DNA of 64,000 nt, taken from Streptomyces sp. NBC_00287. Lineage in GTDB: Bacteria > Actinomycetota > Actinomycetes > Streptomycetales > Streptomycetaceae. Within the stretch, counting starts at the first letter, position 1. Every line of letters starts with the position of its first letter. Shown here in pieces: positions 1 to 8,570 of this stretch. Made by a program: the position numbers and the translations under genes. The DNA is taken from assembly GCF_036173105.1 (NCBI RefSeq), contig NZ_CP108053.1, positions 3,038,001 through 3,102,000 on the forward strand, in the 5' to 3' direction. The notes beneath the pieces were generated by a model. The model made no database searches, was not told where the DNA came from, and saw only the letters and a program-made list of their open reading frames with translations.

Positions 1-1223
1 GCGGCTCCCTGGACCAGCGCGGCCGCCCCACGCCCCGCCAGCAGGACAACAACCAGGTCGGCCAGCTCCCTTTCGTCCGCAACCTCGCCCACCCGCTGCC
101 GCCCGACCGGTTCCTGCCCCCTCCGCCACGGCCCCGCTGGAAGCGCCGCACCGCCTTCGTCCTGGCCGCCCTCGCCCCCGTCGCCACGCTCGCCGCCGAC
201 ACCGGCAACCTCCCCTCCGACGTCTGCTCCCCGCATGCCTCCCTGATCGGCTTCTCCGACCGTCTGGACAAGGTCACCTTCCAGGGCCGGCGCGTCTCCG
301 GACTGTCCTCGCTCGCGGTCTCCGGCAGCAGCGCGCTCTCGCTCGCCGACAACTCCTCCCCGGTGCTCTTCCGGCTGGAGCTGGGCGAGCCGGGCAAGCC
401 TCCCGAGCCCCGGATCACGGGCATGACGCGCCTGCTGCGCGGCAACGGCCGCCCGTACAGCGAGCAGGGCTTCGACGGCGAGGCGCTCGCCGTGGAGGAG
501 GGCGGCCGGACGGTCCTCGTGGCCTCCGAGTACACCCCCTCGATCGGCCGCTACAGCCTCACCACCGGCGAGCTGCTGGACGAACTGCCGGTCCCGGAGG
601 TCTTCCGCTCCGATGTGCCGGGCGGCGACGCCCAGCGCGGTGCCATCTTCGAGTCCCTGGCCCTCTCCCCCGACGGCCGGCGGCTCTACGTCGGTCTGGA
701 GGACCCCCTCGGCCGCGACGGCACCTGGCGCGGCGGCAACCGCATCCGCATCCTGCGCTACTCGGGCGAGCCGGGCGGCGAGTACCGCGTCGACGGGCAG
801 ATCGCCTACGAGACCGACTCCGGCCTGCGCCTCGCGGACCTCGCCCCCCTCGGCGACGGCGACCGGTTCCTCGCCCTGGAACGCGGCTACACCGAGGGCC
901 AGGGCAACAGCATCCGCGTCTACGAGGTGTCGCTGGCCGGGCTGAAGGACGTATCCGACGTGCCGTCCCTGGGGAAGGCACCCGCCTCCGCGTTCGTGGT
1001 CAAGCGCGAACTGGTCGACATGGGCGACTGCCCACCCTCCGGCGCCCGCGCGAAGCAGCCCCAGGTCAACCCGCTGCTGGACAACGCCGAGGGAATGGCA
1101 CTGGGCGACCCACTGACCGAGGGTCCACACGCCGGGCGGCGAGCGCTGTACCTGGTCACCGACGACAACGAGAACCCCGTACAGATCACCCGCTTCTACA
1201 CACTCGCGGTCGACGTCTCCTGA
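1..1223 (+). CDS. Esterase-like phytase-family protein, 5' end outside window
   Basis: The frame is open from base 3 to a TGA at 1221-1223, with no convincing start codon inside the window before the GTG at 363, so the true N-terminus lies upstream. About 55 residues into the visible part a basic-then-hydrophobic stretch (RRTAFVLAALAPVATLAA) looks like an export signal or membrane anchor, preceded by a proline-rich segment. The rest has the beta-propeller character of the esterase-like phytase family: repeated short strands and motifs such as GFDGEALAV, ESLALSPDGRRLYVGLED and DNAEGMAL. Such proteins are usually secreted and of unknown substrate; phytase activity is not shown. Its 3' end overlaps the end of the convergent permease gene by 28 bases. 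The family call is from recognition of the motif pattern and is fairly safe; the function is not. Confidence 0.7.
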   Translation, partial: GSLDQRGRPTPRQQDNNQVGQLPFVRNLAHPLPPDRFLPPPPRPRWKRRTAFVLAALAPVATLAADTGNLPSDVCSPHASLIGFSDRLDKVTFQGRRVSGLSSLAVSGSSALSLADNSSPVLFRLELGEPGKPPEPRITGMTRLLRGNGRPYSEQGFDGEALAVEEGGRTVLVASEYTPSIGRYSLTTGELLDELPVPEVFRSDVPGGDAQRGAIFESLALSPDGRRLYVGLEDPLGRDGTWRGGNRIRILRYSGEPGGEYRVDGQIAYETDSGLRLADLAPLGDGDRFLALERGYTEGQGNSIRVYEVSLAGLKDVSDVPSLGKAPASAFVVKRELVDMGDCPPSGARAKQPQVNPLLDNAEGMALGDPLTEGPHAGRRALYLVTDDNENPVQITRFYTLAVDVS

Positions 1224-2098
1224 GCCGCCGGCAGCTGTTCTTCACGGTAGGCGCGGATCGAGTACGCCAGGGCCGCGGCCCAGACGGCGAACAGGACAAC
1301 GTAAATGAAAGTGGTCAGCCCCGCAGGCGCCGCGATCCAGTCGCTCTTCAGCAGCGTGCGGACGTTGGTGACGATGATGACGCCGCCGACCGCCGAGCCG
1401 AGGATCCGCGGTGGGAGCAGGCGGACCAGCCAGGCGGCGATCGGGGCCGCGATCAGGCCGCCGATCAGGAACGCGGCCACCCATACGAAGTCGAGGCCCT
1501 GGGAGCCCAGGGACAGCAGGAAGCCCGCGCTGGCGGCGACGGCGACCAGGAACTCGCTGGTGTCGATCGAGCCGATCACCTTGCGCGGTTCCATCCGTCC
1601 GCTGGCCAGCAGCGCGGGCGTGCCGACCGGACCCCAGCCGCCTCCGCCGGTCGCGTCCAGGAACCCGGCGACCAGACCGAGCGGGGACAGGAACCGTTTG
1701 CGCAACGGCTTGCCGAGCTGCCCCTTGGGCAGTCCGCGGAAGGTGAAGCGGGACATGACGTAGAGGCCGAGGCCCAGCAGGATCAGGGACATCACCGGCT
1801 CGGCGAGCTCGGTCGAGAGCCGGGAGAGAACGGTGGCGCCGAGGAAGGACCCGACCGCCCCGGGTACGCCGATCTTTGCGACGACCTTCCAGTCCACGTT
1901 CCCGAACCGCCAGTGCGCGGCGCCCGACATCAGGGTGGTGCCGATCTCGGCGAGATGGACGGTGGCCGAGGCGGCGGCCGGATTGGTGCCCATGGCCAGC
2001 AGCAGCGTGGTCGAGGTGACGCCGTAGGCCATGCCGAGGCTGCCGTCCACGAGTTGGGCGCCCAGGCCCGCGAGGGCGAGCAGTATCAGCGTGCGCAT
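1196..2098 (-). CDS. TauE/SafE-family sulfite/organosulfur exporter-like permease
   Basis: A 300-aa integral membrane protein with about eight hydrophobic segments and the two-fold repeat typical of the TauE/SafE family. The N-terminal segment carries the conserved GAQLVDGSLGMAYGVTSTTLL-like motif and the second half the matching GFLDATGGGGWGPVGTPALL motif. Family members move sulfite, sulfonates or other small anions across the cytoplasmic membrane; the substrate cannot be read from sequence. It lies 100 bases downstream of an Rrf2-family regulator on the same strand, and that gap holds a perfect inverted repeat suited to an Rrf2 operator. The ATG at 2098 is followed at once by the hydrophobic segment. 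The 3' end overlaps the neighbouring convergent gene by 28 bases. Confidence 0.88.
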   Translation of the reverse strand: MRTLILLALAGLGAQLVDGSLGMAYGVTSTTLLLAMGTNPAAASATVHLAEIGTTLMSGAAHWRFGNVDWKVVAKIGVPGAVGSFLGATVLSRLSTELAEPVMSLILLGLGLYVMSRFTFRGLPKGQLGKPLRKRFLSPLGLVAGFLDATGGGGWGPVGTPALLASGRMEPRKVIGSIDTSEFLVAVAASAGFLLSLGSQGLDFVWVAAFLIGGLIAAPIAAWLVRLLPPRILGSAVGGVIIVTNVRTLLKSDWIAAPAGLTTFIYVVLFAVWAAALAYSIRAYREEQLPAAQETSTASV

Positions 2099-2124
2099 GG
2101 GTCGTAACCGTCCTATCCCTGGGT

Positions 2125-2145
2125 TTCCTACCGGGTGAGTAGGAA
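2125..2145. promoter_or_regulatory. Candidate Rrf2 operator, inverted repeat upstream of tauE-like gene
   Basis: A perfect 7-bp inverted repeat TTCCTAC-N7-GTAGGAA sits 27 bases upstream of the permease start, inside the 100-base gap between it and the Rrf2-family gene. Position and symmetry suit binding by the neighbouring regulator. No experimental motif is known to me for this exact regulator, so the assignment is inference. Confidence 0.5.
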
Positions 2146-2198
2146 TGGACGGGACGGGACGCTAGGGGATCAAGCTGAGTGCGAGCTGAGAAAAGGCT

Positions 2199-2657
2199 CT
2201 AAGGGTTTTCCCAGGCGGCGGGTTCCGCGGCCAGCAGCTGTACGGACTCGGGCAGCGCGCCGCCCGCGATGTCCGCGATGGTGACGCCCTCGAGGATCCG
2301 GCGGACATTGGCGCGCAGCGCGATCCACAGCGGGAGCAGCGGCTCGGCCGAACCGGCGTAGGAGAGCCCGGTCGGGCGGACGCCGCGCACGGAGACGATG
2401 GGGCCGTCGACGGCCCGGATCACATCGGCGACCGTGATCGCCGAGGCGTCCCGGGCCAGCCGGTAGCCGCCGTTGCCGCCGCGCCGGCTGTCGACCAGAC
2501 CGGCGCGGCGGAGGTCGCCGAGGATGCCCTCCAGGAACTTGTGCGGAATGTCCTGCACGGTGGCGATGGCCTCCGCCTTCACCGGGTCGCCGTCGTGATG
2601 CACGGCGAGCTCCAATACCGCTCGTACCGCGTAGTCCGCCCGTGCCGAGATCCTCAT
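2199..2657 (-). CDS. Rrf2-family transcriptional regulator
   Basis: A 152-aa protein starting MRISARADYAVRAVLELA, the usual opening of Rrf2 winged-helix regulators, followed by the recognition-helix region (IPHKFLEGILGDLRRAGLV) and the wing SRRGGNGGYRLARD. The protein has no cysteine at all, so it cannot carry the Fe-S cluster of IscR/NsrR-type members. It is more likely to respond to a metabolite or a protein partner, as the cysteine regulator CymR does. It starts 10 bases after the GH51 gene ends, on the same strand, so some read-through from the arabinan operon is possible. Its natural partner is the downstream TauE/SafE permease, with the inverted repeat at 2125-2145 as the likely target. 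Confidence 0.88.
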   Translation of the reverse strand: MRISARADYAVRAVLELAVHHDGDPVKAEAIATVQDIPHKFLEGILGDLRRAGLVDSRRGGNGGYRLARDASAITVADVIRAVDGPIVSVRGVRPTGLSYAGSAEPLLPLWIALRANVRRILEGVTIADIAGGALPESVQLLAAEPAAWENP

Positions 2658-2667
2658 ACGACCATTG

Positions 2668-4185
2668 TCACCCCAGCCGGATCACGTTCCAGGACAGTGG
2701 CTCCAGTACGGCGGTCAGGCGGCCCTCCGTCAGTTCCGTGCCCTCCACCGGGTGCGGGGTGACCCGCTCGGGCTCGTCGAGGGTGTTGCGGGCGTCCGGG
2801 TCGGCGTCGGCGAGCGCGCTGTGCTCGACGACCCGCGTCAAGTCCAATCCGTTCAGGGCGACTTCGAGGGGCAGCGCCTCGGTGCGGCTGCGGTTCACCG
2901 CGAACACGGTGACCGTGCCGTCCTCGGCGCGTACGGCGGTGGCGTGCAGCAGATCGGCCTCGCCGTACTTCTTCGTCTCGTACGTCGGCGAGTCCACCCG
3001 TACGTCGAGGACCTGGCCCTGGCCGTAGCGGGCGGCCTCGGCGAAGGGGAAGAACGTCGTCTGCCGCCAGGCCGGGCCGCCGGGCTCGGTCATGATCGGG
3101 GCGATGACGTTCACGAGCTGCGCGAGACAGGCGACCGTGACGCGGTCCGCGTGCCGGAGCAGGGCGATCAGGAGCGAGCCGAAGACGACGGCGTCGGTGA
3201 CGCTGTAGTTGTCCTCCAGCAGGCGGGGCGCCTCGGGCCAGTCGTCCTGCTCGAACGTCGTCGCCTGCTCCTGCCAGCGGGACAGGTACCAGACGTTCCA
3301 CTCGTCGAAGGAGAGGTTGATCTTCTTCTTCGACTTCAGCCTGGCGCCGATGTGGTCGCAAGTGGCGACCACGTTCTCGATGAAGGACTCCATGTCGACG
3401 GCGGAGGCGAGGAAGGAGTCGATGTCGCCGTCGATGGGCTCGTAGTAGGCGTGCAGGGAGATGTAGTCGACGAGGTCGTACGTCTCCTTGAGGACCGTCG
3501 CCTCCCATTCGGCGAAGGTCTCCATCGACTGGCCGGAGCTGCCGCAGGCGACGAGTTCGACGGTCGGGTCGATCTGGCGCATCGCCCTTGCCGTCTCGGC
3601 GGCGATACGGCCGTACTCCTCGGCCGTCTTGTGGCCGGTCTGCCAGGGGCCGTCCATCTCGTTGCCGAGACACCAGAGCCGGATGCCGAAGGGGTCCTTG
3701 TCGCCGTGCTGCACACGGAGTTCGGAGAGGGCGGTGCCGGCCGGGTGGTTGGCGTATTCCTGGAGCTCGATGGCCTCGGCGACGCCTCGGGTACCGAGGT
3801 TCACGGCCATCATGGGTTCGGCCTGGGGGCCGATCTTCCTGAGGAAGGCGATGTACTCGGAGAGGCCGAAGCGGTTGGACTCCGTGGAGTGCCAGGACAG
3901 GTCGAGGCGACGGGGGCGGTCTTCGGCGGGGCCGATGGAATCCTCCCACTTGTAGCCCGAGACGAAGTTTCCGCCGGGGTAGCGGATGGCAGTGACGCCG
4001 AGTTCGCGGACGAGGTCGAGGACGTCCTGGCGGATGCCGGCCTCGTCCGCGGCGGGGTGACCGGGCTCGAAGATGCCGGTGTATACGCAGCGGCCGAGGT
4101 GTTCCACGAAGGATCCGAAGAGTCGGGGGTTGACCTCACCGACGGTGAATGCGGGGTCGAGGGTGAAACGGGCGGTGGAGCTCAT
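2668..4185 (-). CDS. Alpha-L-arabinofuranosidase, GH51
   Basis: A 505-aa intracellular-type enzyme with no signal peptide, close to the usual ~500 aa of GH51 arabinofuranosidases. It removes terminal L-arabinofuranosyl residues from arabino-oligosaccharides. The (beta/alpha)8 barrel carries both catalytic glutamates: acid/base Glu176 in CLGNEMDGP and nucleophile Glu295 in FDEWNVWY. GVTAIRYPGGNFVSGYKWED near residue 70 is another family signature. I place the start at ATG 4185 (MSSTARF) because a GGAAGG ribosome site sits just upstream; the in-frame ATG at 4224 overlaps the preceding gene and lacks one. It is the intracellular hydrolase at the end of the transporter-arabinanase operon and would release arabinose from imported oligosaccharides. 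Confidence 0.92.
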   Translation of the reverse strand: MSSTARFTLDPAFTVGEVNPRLFGSFVEHLGRCVYTGIFEPGHPAADEAGIRQDVLDLVRELGVTAIRYPGGNFVSGYKWEDSIGPAEDRPRRLDLSWHSTESNRFGLSEYIAFLRKIGPQAEPMMAVNLGTRGVAEAIELQEYANHPAGTALSELRVQHGDKDPFGIRLWCLGNEMDGPWQTGHKTAEEYGRIAAETARAMRQIDPTVELVACGSSGQSMETFAEWEATVLKETYDLVDYISLHAYYEPIDGDIDSFLASAVDMESFIENVVATCDHIGARLKSKKKINLSFDEWNVWYLSRWQEQATTFEQDDWPEAPRLLEDNYSVTDAVVFGSLLIALLRHADRVTVACLAQLVNVIAPIMTEPGGPAWRQTTFFPFAEAARYGQGQVLDVRVDSPTYETKKYGEADLLHATAVRAEDGTVTVFAVNRSRTEALPLEVALNGLDLTRVVEHSALADADPDARNTLDEPERVTPHPVEGTELTEGRLTAVLEPLSWNVIRLG

Positions 4186-4205
4186 GTGGTCCTTCCCAGC
4201 AGGTG

Positions 4206-5177
4206 TCACTTGAGAACAGGCCAACCGTCACGCGACCAGCCGAGCCTGTTCAGGCCCAGCTTCGGCGTGCCGTTGTCCTCTGCGTCGTAGTAGTGGTACG
4301 CCAGCCAGTCCTCGCCCTTGTCCTTGAAGACCGACTGGCCGCCCGTGCCGATGAAGCGGCCGTGGCCCTCCAGGAGGAGGTCGCCGCCGCCCTCGAGCAT
4401 TGGCTTGCCCGTGCTGTCCACGTAGGGGCCCTTGATGTCCGTCGAGCGGCCCACCTTGATCTTGTAGGTGGAGTTCACGCCCGAGCAGCAGGCGTCGTAG
4501 GAGGCGAAGAGGTAGTAGTGGCGGCCGTGTTTGACGATGTAGGGGCCCTCGACGGCGTACGGCACGTCCGGGCGGGTGGCCAGGTGGTGGACGGTGGTGT
4601 CCTCAACTGCCTTGCCGGTAGCGGGGTTCAGCTCCACCATCCGGATGCCCGTCCAGTACGAGCCGAACGACATCCACAGCTTGCCGTCCGCCTTGATCAG
4701 GGCGGGGTCGATGGCGTTCCAGTGGTCGGTCCGCTCGGAGCTGAAGACCTTGCCGTGGTCGGTCCAGGTGCCGGGGAGGCCGGAGGAGGACGTGGCCACG
4801 CCTATCGCGGAGTGGTTGGTGCCCCAACTCGATACCGCGTAGTACAGCCAGTACTTGCCCGCGCGGTAGGAGATGTCCGGGGCCCAGGGGTCGCCGGTGT
4901 TGTTGTACTCGTACCACCAACTCGGCGGCTCGGCGAAGGCGTTGCCCGAGTCGTCCCACTGCTTGCCGTCCTTCGAGAGGCGGGCGCCGATGATGCCGCC
5001 GGTCGAATAGGCGACGTAGCCGCCGGACTTGAGGTGGATGACGGTCGGGTCGTGGATGATCTGCTGGCCGGTGATCGGCCGGGGGTCGGGGTAACTCTCC
5101 GCCGCCTGTGCCGCGTTGGGCAGCAGGGCCATGACGGCCGCCGTCGCGACGGCGGTGAGGGTTCTGCGCAGGGTCAC
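4206..5177 (-). CDS. Secreted arabinan endo-1,5-alpha-L-arabinosidase, GH43
   Basis: A 323-aa secreted enzyme cutting alpha-1,5-arabinan backbone. Residues 1-26 form a signal peptide (two arginines, a hydrophobic core, cleavage after AQAA). The five-bladed propeller shows the GH43 triad: base Asp43 in IHDPTVI, pKa modulator Asp157 in WNAIDPAL, and acid Glu210 in YAVEGPY. There is no carbohydrate-binding module. The start is the GTG at 5177, which forms a GTGA overlap with the permease stop; the much longer open frame reaching 6047 is only the shadow of the permease gene. Secretion here and uptake by the upstream ABC genes fit a scheme where arabinan is cut outside, oligosaccharides are imported, then trimmed by the GH51 enzyme. 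Confidence 0.92.
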   Translation of the reverse strand: MTLRRTLTAVATAAVMALLPNAAQAAESYPDPRPITGQQIIHDPTVIHLKSGGYVAYSTGGIIGARLSKDGKQWDDSGNAFAEPPSWWYEYNNTGDPWAPDISYRAGKYWLYYAVSSWGTNHSAIGVATSSSGLPGTWTDHGKVFSSERTDHWNAIDPALIKADGKLWMSFGSYWTGIRMVELNPATGKAVEDTTVHHLATRPDVPYAVEGPYIVKHGRHYYLFASYDACCSGVNSTYKIKVGRSTDIKGPYVDSTGKPMLEGGGDLLLEGHGRFIGTGGQSVFKDKGEDWLAYHYYDAEDNGTPKLGLNRLGWSRDGWPVLK

Positions 5178-6031
5178 TGTCCCGCCAATCCCGTGTGGGC
5201 GACGCCCGCCACGATCTGTCGCTGGAAGAAGACGAAGACGACGATGAGAGGCAGGCCCGCCATCAAGCCGCCGGCCATGAGCTGGGCCCACTGGATGCCG
5301 TAGGAGTTCATGACGGTCGCGATGCCGTTCGGCATGGTCATCAGGTCGGGGTTGTTGGTCACCATGTAGGGCCACAGGAAGTTGTTCCACGAGGCGATGA
5401 AGGTGAAGATGCCGACCGCCGCGAGCGAGGGGCGGGCGAGCGGGATGACGATGGTGAAGAAGACCCGCCAGCGGCCCGCGCCGTCGATGAAGGCCGCCTC
5501 CTCCAGCTCGCGCGGGATGCCCTGGAAGAACTTGTAGAGGATGTAGACCATCGCGGCGGGCGCGCACTGCGGCAGGATCATGCCCCAGTAGGTGTCGACC
5601 ATCCCCATCTGCTGGACCGTGGTGAACAGGGGGACGCCGAGGACCGCCGGGGAGATCATCAGGCCCGTCATCACCAGGCCCAGCAGGACGTTCTTGCCGC
5701 GGAACTCGGTGCGGGCGAAGCCGTATCCGGCGAGCGCGCTGACGACCAGGACGATGGTGGTGACGCAGACCGAGACGACCAGGGAGTTGACGAACCAGTT
5801 GGTGACGTTGCCGGTCTCCCACAGCGACTTCCACGCCTGGGTCGTCCAGACCTCCGGCAGCCAGTGCGGCGGGATCTCGGCGGCCTCGGCCTCGGACTTG
5901 AGCGAGGTGAACAGGGCCGCGGCGATCGGCGCCATGAAGACGGCGGAGACGGCGACGCCGATCAGGGTGAGGACGATCTGGCTGGGGGTCCAGGGCTTGC
6001 GGGACTTGACCCGGATCTGAGCAGTGCTCAT
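5174..6031 (-). CDS. Carbohydrate ABC transporter permease (MalG type)
   Basis: A 285-aa inner-membrane subunit with six predicted membrane segments and the cytoplasmic EAA loop (PRELEEAAFIDGAGRWRVFFTIVIPLARP), which contacts the ATPase. It belongs to the MalG/CUT1 class for oligosaccharides. It is coupled by 4-base overlaps at both ends, upstream with the MalF-type permease and downstream with the GH43 gene. No ATPase gene lies in the operon; streptomycete CUT1 importers usually share the multitask ATPase MsiK encoded elsewhere. The likely substrate is arabino-oligosaccharides, judged only from the two neighbouring arabinan hydrolases. Confidence 0.92.
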   Translation of the reverse strand: MSTAQIRVKSRKPWTPSQIVLTLIGVAVSAVFMAPIAAALFTSLKSEAEAAEIPPHWLPEVWTTQAWKSLWETGNVTNWFVNSLVVSVCVTTIVLVVSALAGYGFARTEFRGKNVLLGLVMTGLMISPAVLGVPLFTTVQQMGMVDTYWGMILPQCAPAAMVYILYKFFQGIPRELEEAAFIDGAGRWRVFFTIVIPLARPSLAAVGIFTFIASWNNFLWPYMVTNNPDLMTMPNGIATVMNSYGIQWAQLMAGGLMAGLPLIVVFVFFQRQIVAGVAHTGLAGQ

Positions 6032-6969
6032 CGGGTGCCCTCCTCACGGTTGCGCAGCAGTGCCATCCGCGCGAGGGCGACGGCGGCGATGATCACGAAG
6101 AAGATGATGGACATCGCGGAGGCGTAGCCCACGCGGTAGCTGGTGAAGCCCTGTTCGAGGGTGTACTGCACGAACGACCTGGTGCTGAGCTCCGGTCCTG
6201 GGCTGAAGTCCATCATCACCACGGCCTGGTCGAAGAGTTGGAGCGAGGCGAGGATCTGGAGCGCGATCACCAGTCCTGTGATGTTGCGCAGCATCGGCAG
6301 CGTGATGTGGATGATGCGGTGCCAGGCGTTGGCACCGTCCAGCTTGGCGGCCTCGTACAGGTGGTCGGGGATGCCCTGGAGCGCCGCGAGATACAGCAGG
6401 AAGCTGAAGCCGACCGTCCACCACAGGGTGGTGATGACGATGGCGAGCATGGCGTACGACTTGTCGGTCAGCCAGGGTGTGGTCAGCCCGAAGGTCTCGT
6501 TGAACAGGCCGATCCCCTGGGTGAACAGCCACTGCCACATGTTGGCCGCGACCGTCGACGGCAGCAGGAACGGCGCGAAGAAGCACAGCCGCCACAGCCA
6601 TTTGCCGCGTTCGATGTTGTGCGCGAGCATCGCGAGCAGGAAGGCGAGGACCGTGATGCAGGGCACCACGAGCAGCGTGAAGTAGGCGCTGTGGCCCAGC
6701 GCGTCCCACATCGCGGAGTCGTTCAGGGCCTCGCGGTAGTTGTCGAGGCCGACGAAGCTCGCGCCCTCGCCGGAGATGTTGGCGTCCGTGAAGCTGAGGT
6801 AGACGCCGCGCAGCAGCGGCCAGATCACGAACAGGGCGAACAGGGCCAGGAACGGGGCGATGAACCAACCCCCGTGCTGGAAGCCCTGCTTGCGGCGGAC
6901 GGTGGCACTCGCGGCGGCGGTCTTCGCCCGCGCCGGTGCTACGACGGTCTGAGCGCTGGTCGCCATCAT
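6028..6969 (-). CDS. Sugar ABC transporter permease (MalF type)
   Basis: A 313-aa CUT1 permease with a charged cytoplasmic N-terminus and six membrane segments. The EAA loop reads PDHLYEAAKLDGANAWHRIIHITLPML. The start is the first of two adjacent ATG codons (6969), giving an ATGA overlap with the stop of the binding-protein gene; the longer open frame to 7272 is non-coding. It forms the heterodimeric channel with the MalG-type protein encoded directly downstream and receives sugar from the binding protein encoded upstream. Confidence 0.92.
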   Translation of the reverse strand: MMATSAQTVVAPARAKTAAASATVRRKQGFQHGGWFIAPFLALFALFVIWPLLRGVYLSFTDANISGEGASFVGLDNYREALNDSAMWDALGHSAYFTLLVVPCITVLAFLLAMLAHNIERGKWLWRLCFFAPFLLPSTVAANMWQWLFTQGIGLFNETFGLTTPWLTDKSYAMLAIVITTLWWTVGFSFLLYLAALQGIPDHLYEAAKLDGANAWHRIIHITLPMLRNITGLVIALQILASLQLFDQAVVMMDFSPGPELSTRSFVQYTLEQGFTSYRVGYASAMSIIFFVIIAAVALARMALLRNREEGTR

Positions 6970-8315
6970 GCGGCCGCACCTCCCTGCGCGGCGGTACTGC
7001 CGTCCATCGGGTTCTTCGAGGCGAGGAGCTTGGTGAGCCGGTCCTTCATCCGCCGGGCGACGGCGTCGGGCTTGGCGGAGCCCATCGTCGAGGAGACGAC
7101 GACCGGGCCGAGGTCCTGGGCGAGGACGCCGGTGGAGCCCGCGAACCACACCTTCGGCTCGGTGGCCTGGTGGTCCATGGCGCTCACGTACTCGTTCTGC
7201 GGGGTGAGCTCCCGGTACGCGTCCGTGGCGAGCGTCGGCGTGTACGCGGGGATGTGGCCGCCGGCCGCCCACTGCTGGGCGTGCTGGACGACGTACGCGG
7301 CGAGTTGGTGCGCGGCCTCGTTGGTGGCGCCGCCGCGGCCTGCCTGGTGGGGCAGGACGAAGGCGTGCGACTCGGCGTGGGTGGCCTGCTTGCCGAAGAC
7401 GGCGGGCAGCGGGGTCGCGCCGTAGTCAAGCTGCGCGCCAGAGAAGACCGGCACCGACCAGTTGCCCTCCCAGGTGAAGGGGGCGCCGTTGATGAACTGC
7501 TCGCCGGTGGGGGCGCCGGGGATGACATAGCCGTCGGTGACGTGCTGCCGGAGGAACTCCAGTACCTGGGTGGCCTTGTCGGCGTCGAAGAGGACCTCGG
7601 TGTTGTCGTCGTTGAACCACTGGCCGCCGAGCTGGGTGTAGAAGGCGACGAAGAACCACCACTGGAAGTTCTGGTCGTTGGTCCACAGGCCGATGGTCTG
7701 CAGGCCCTTCTTCTGGACCGCCTTGGCCCTCTTCAGGACGTCGAACCACTCGTCGGTGGAGGTGACCGGGATCATCCGGCCGTCCTCGCCGAGCAGATCC
7801 GCCTTCTTCAGCACGTCCTTGCGGTAGAAGCAGAGCTGGACGTGGATGTCGAGCGGCAGGGCGTAGAGCTTGCCGTCGATGACACCGCGGCCCCACAGCG
7901 CGGGGTTGAAGTCCTCCTGCCGTACGCCGTACTCGGCGAGCAGATCGACGTCCCACGGGTCGAGGAGCCGGCCCGGCGAGAACCCGGCGACCCGGCCGAC
8001 GTGCATGACGCCGAGCTCGGGGGCGCGGTTGCCGGCGGCGGCCATGGCCAGCTTGGTGTAGAAGGGGTTGCCCCACTGGAGCGTGGAGTCCTTCACCGCG
8101 ATGTCGGGGTGCTCCTTACGGAAGGCGTCCAGCATCGCGATCATGTTGGCGCCGTCGCCGCCACTGAAGAGATTCCAGTAGCGCACCCGGGTGTCCGCGC
8201 CGGAGGCGAGTGCGTCGGCACCGCTCCCGAGCGCAGCGAAGCCGAAGCTTCCGGCGACGGCCAAACCGCCCGCGGCGGCGAGCAGTTGCCTGCGATTCAG
8301 GTCAGGTCGTCCCAT
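6966..8315 (-). CDS. Extracellular sugar-binding protein with Tat signal
   Basis: A 449-aa periplasmic-binding-protein-fold subunit, first gene of the arabinan operon. The N-terminus (NRRQLLAAAGGLAVAGSFGF) is a twin-arginine signal, and no lipobox cysteine follows. This is unusual, since actinomycete binding proteins are mostly lipoproteins; retention at the membrane may rely on an uncleaved signal or on the permeases. The body has the usual family-1 solute-binding features (VRYWNLFSGGDGANM, the YALPLDIHVQLCFYRKDVL hinge region, and WEGNWSVP). A ribosome site AAGGGCAGG precedes the ATG at 8315. Candidate LacI-type operators lie about 80-130 bases upstream. The substrate is inferred from the neighbours. 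Confidence 0.88.
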   Translation of the reverse strand: MGRPDLNRRQLLAAAGGLAVAGSFGFAALGSGADALASGADTRVRYWNLFSGGDGANMIAMLDAFRKEHPDIAVKDSTLQWGNPFYTKLAMAAAGNRAPELGVMHVGRVAGFSPGRLLDPWDVDLLAEYGVRQEDFNPALWGRGVIDGKLYALPLDIHVQLCFYRKDVLKKADLLGEDGRMIPVTSTDEWFDVLKRAKAVQKKGLQTIGLWTNDQNFQWWFFVAFYTQLGGQWFNDDNTEVLFDADKATQVLEFLRQHVTDGYVIPGAPTGEQFINGAPFTWEGNWSVPVFSGAQLDYGATPLPAVFGKQATHAESHAFVLPHQAGRGGATNEAAHQLAAYVVQHAQQWAAGGHIPAYTPTLATDAYRELTPQNEYVSAMDHQATEPKVWFAGSTGVLAQDLGPVVVSSTMGSAKPDAVARRMKDRLTKLLASKNPMDGSTAAQGGAAA

Positions 8316-8396
8316 TGCCTGCCCTTACAGTCGGAGAAGAGGTTCGGTGGTTCGGTATTTCGAAAGGCGCCCGTAACTTCGAACGGGACCGTAGAT

Positions 8397-8410
8397 AGGA
8401 AGCGCTTTCC
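8397..8410. promoter_or_regulatory. LacI-type operator candidate upstream of arabinan operon
   Basis: The 14 bases AGGAAGCGCTTTCC match 12 of 14 positions of the GGAAAGCGCTTTCC palindrome bound by many actinobacterial LacI-family sugar regulators. It lies about 82 bases upstream of the binding-protein start. A weaker copy (10 of 14 matches, core at 8435-8446) sits 37 bases further out. No LacI gene is in the window, so the regulator is probably encoded elsewhere. Confidence 0.6.
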
Positions 8411-8570
8411 AGTCAATGGGTTGCGCAGGAATTTCAAGGCGCTTTCAGGCCGCGGGGGTTCGCGATCGGTGGTTCTCGGTTGAACAACGGGTGGCCGGAC
8501 CGCATGACTTCGCCAGTTCCGGCCGCGTACGCTCGGACAGGCCGCCGTGCGGCGGCGAGAAGGGGGACCG

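Noticed and set aside
4206..6047. 613-residue minus-strand frame apparently fusing a large N-terminus to the GH43 enzyme
   Set aside because: Its first ~290 residues are an out-of-frame shadow of the permease gene; the GTG at 5177 with signal peptide and GTGA overlap is the real start.
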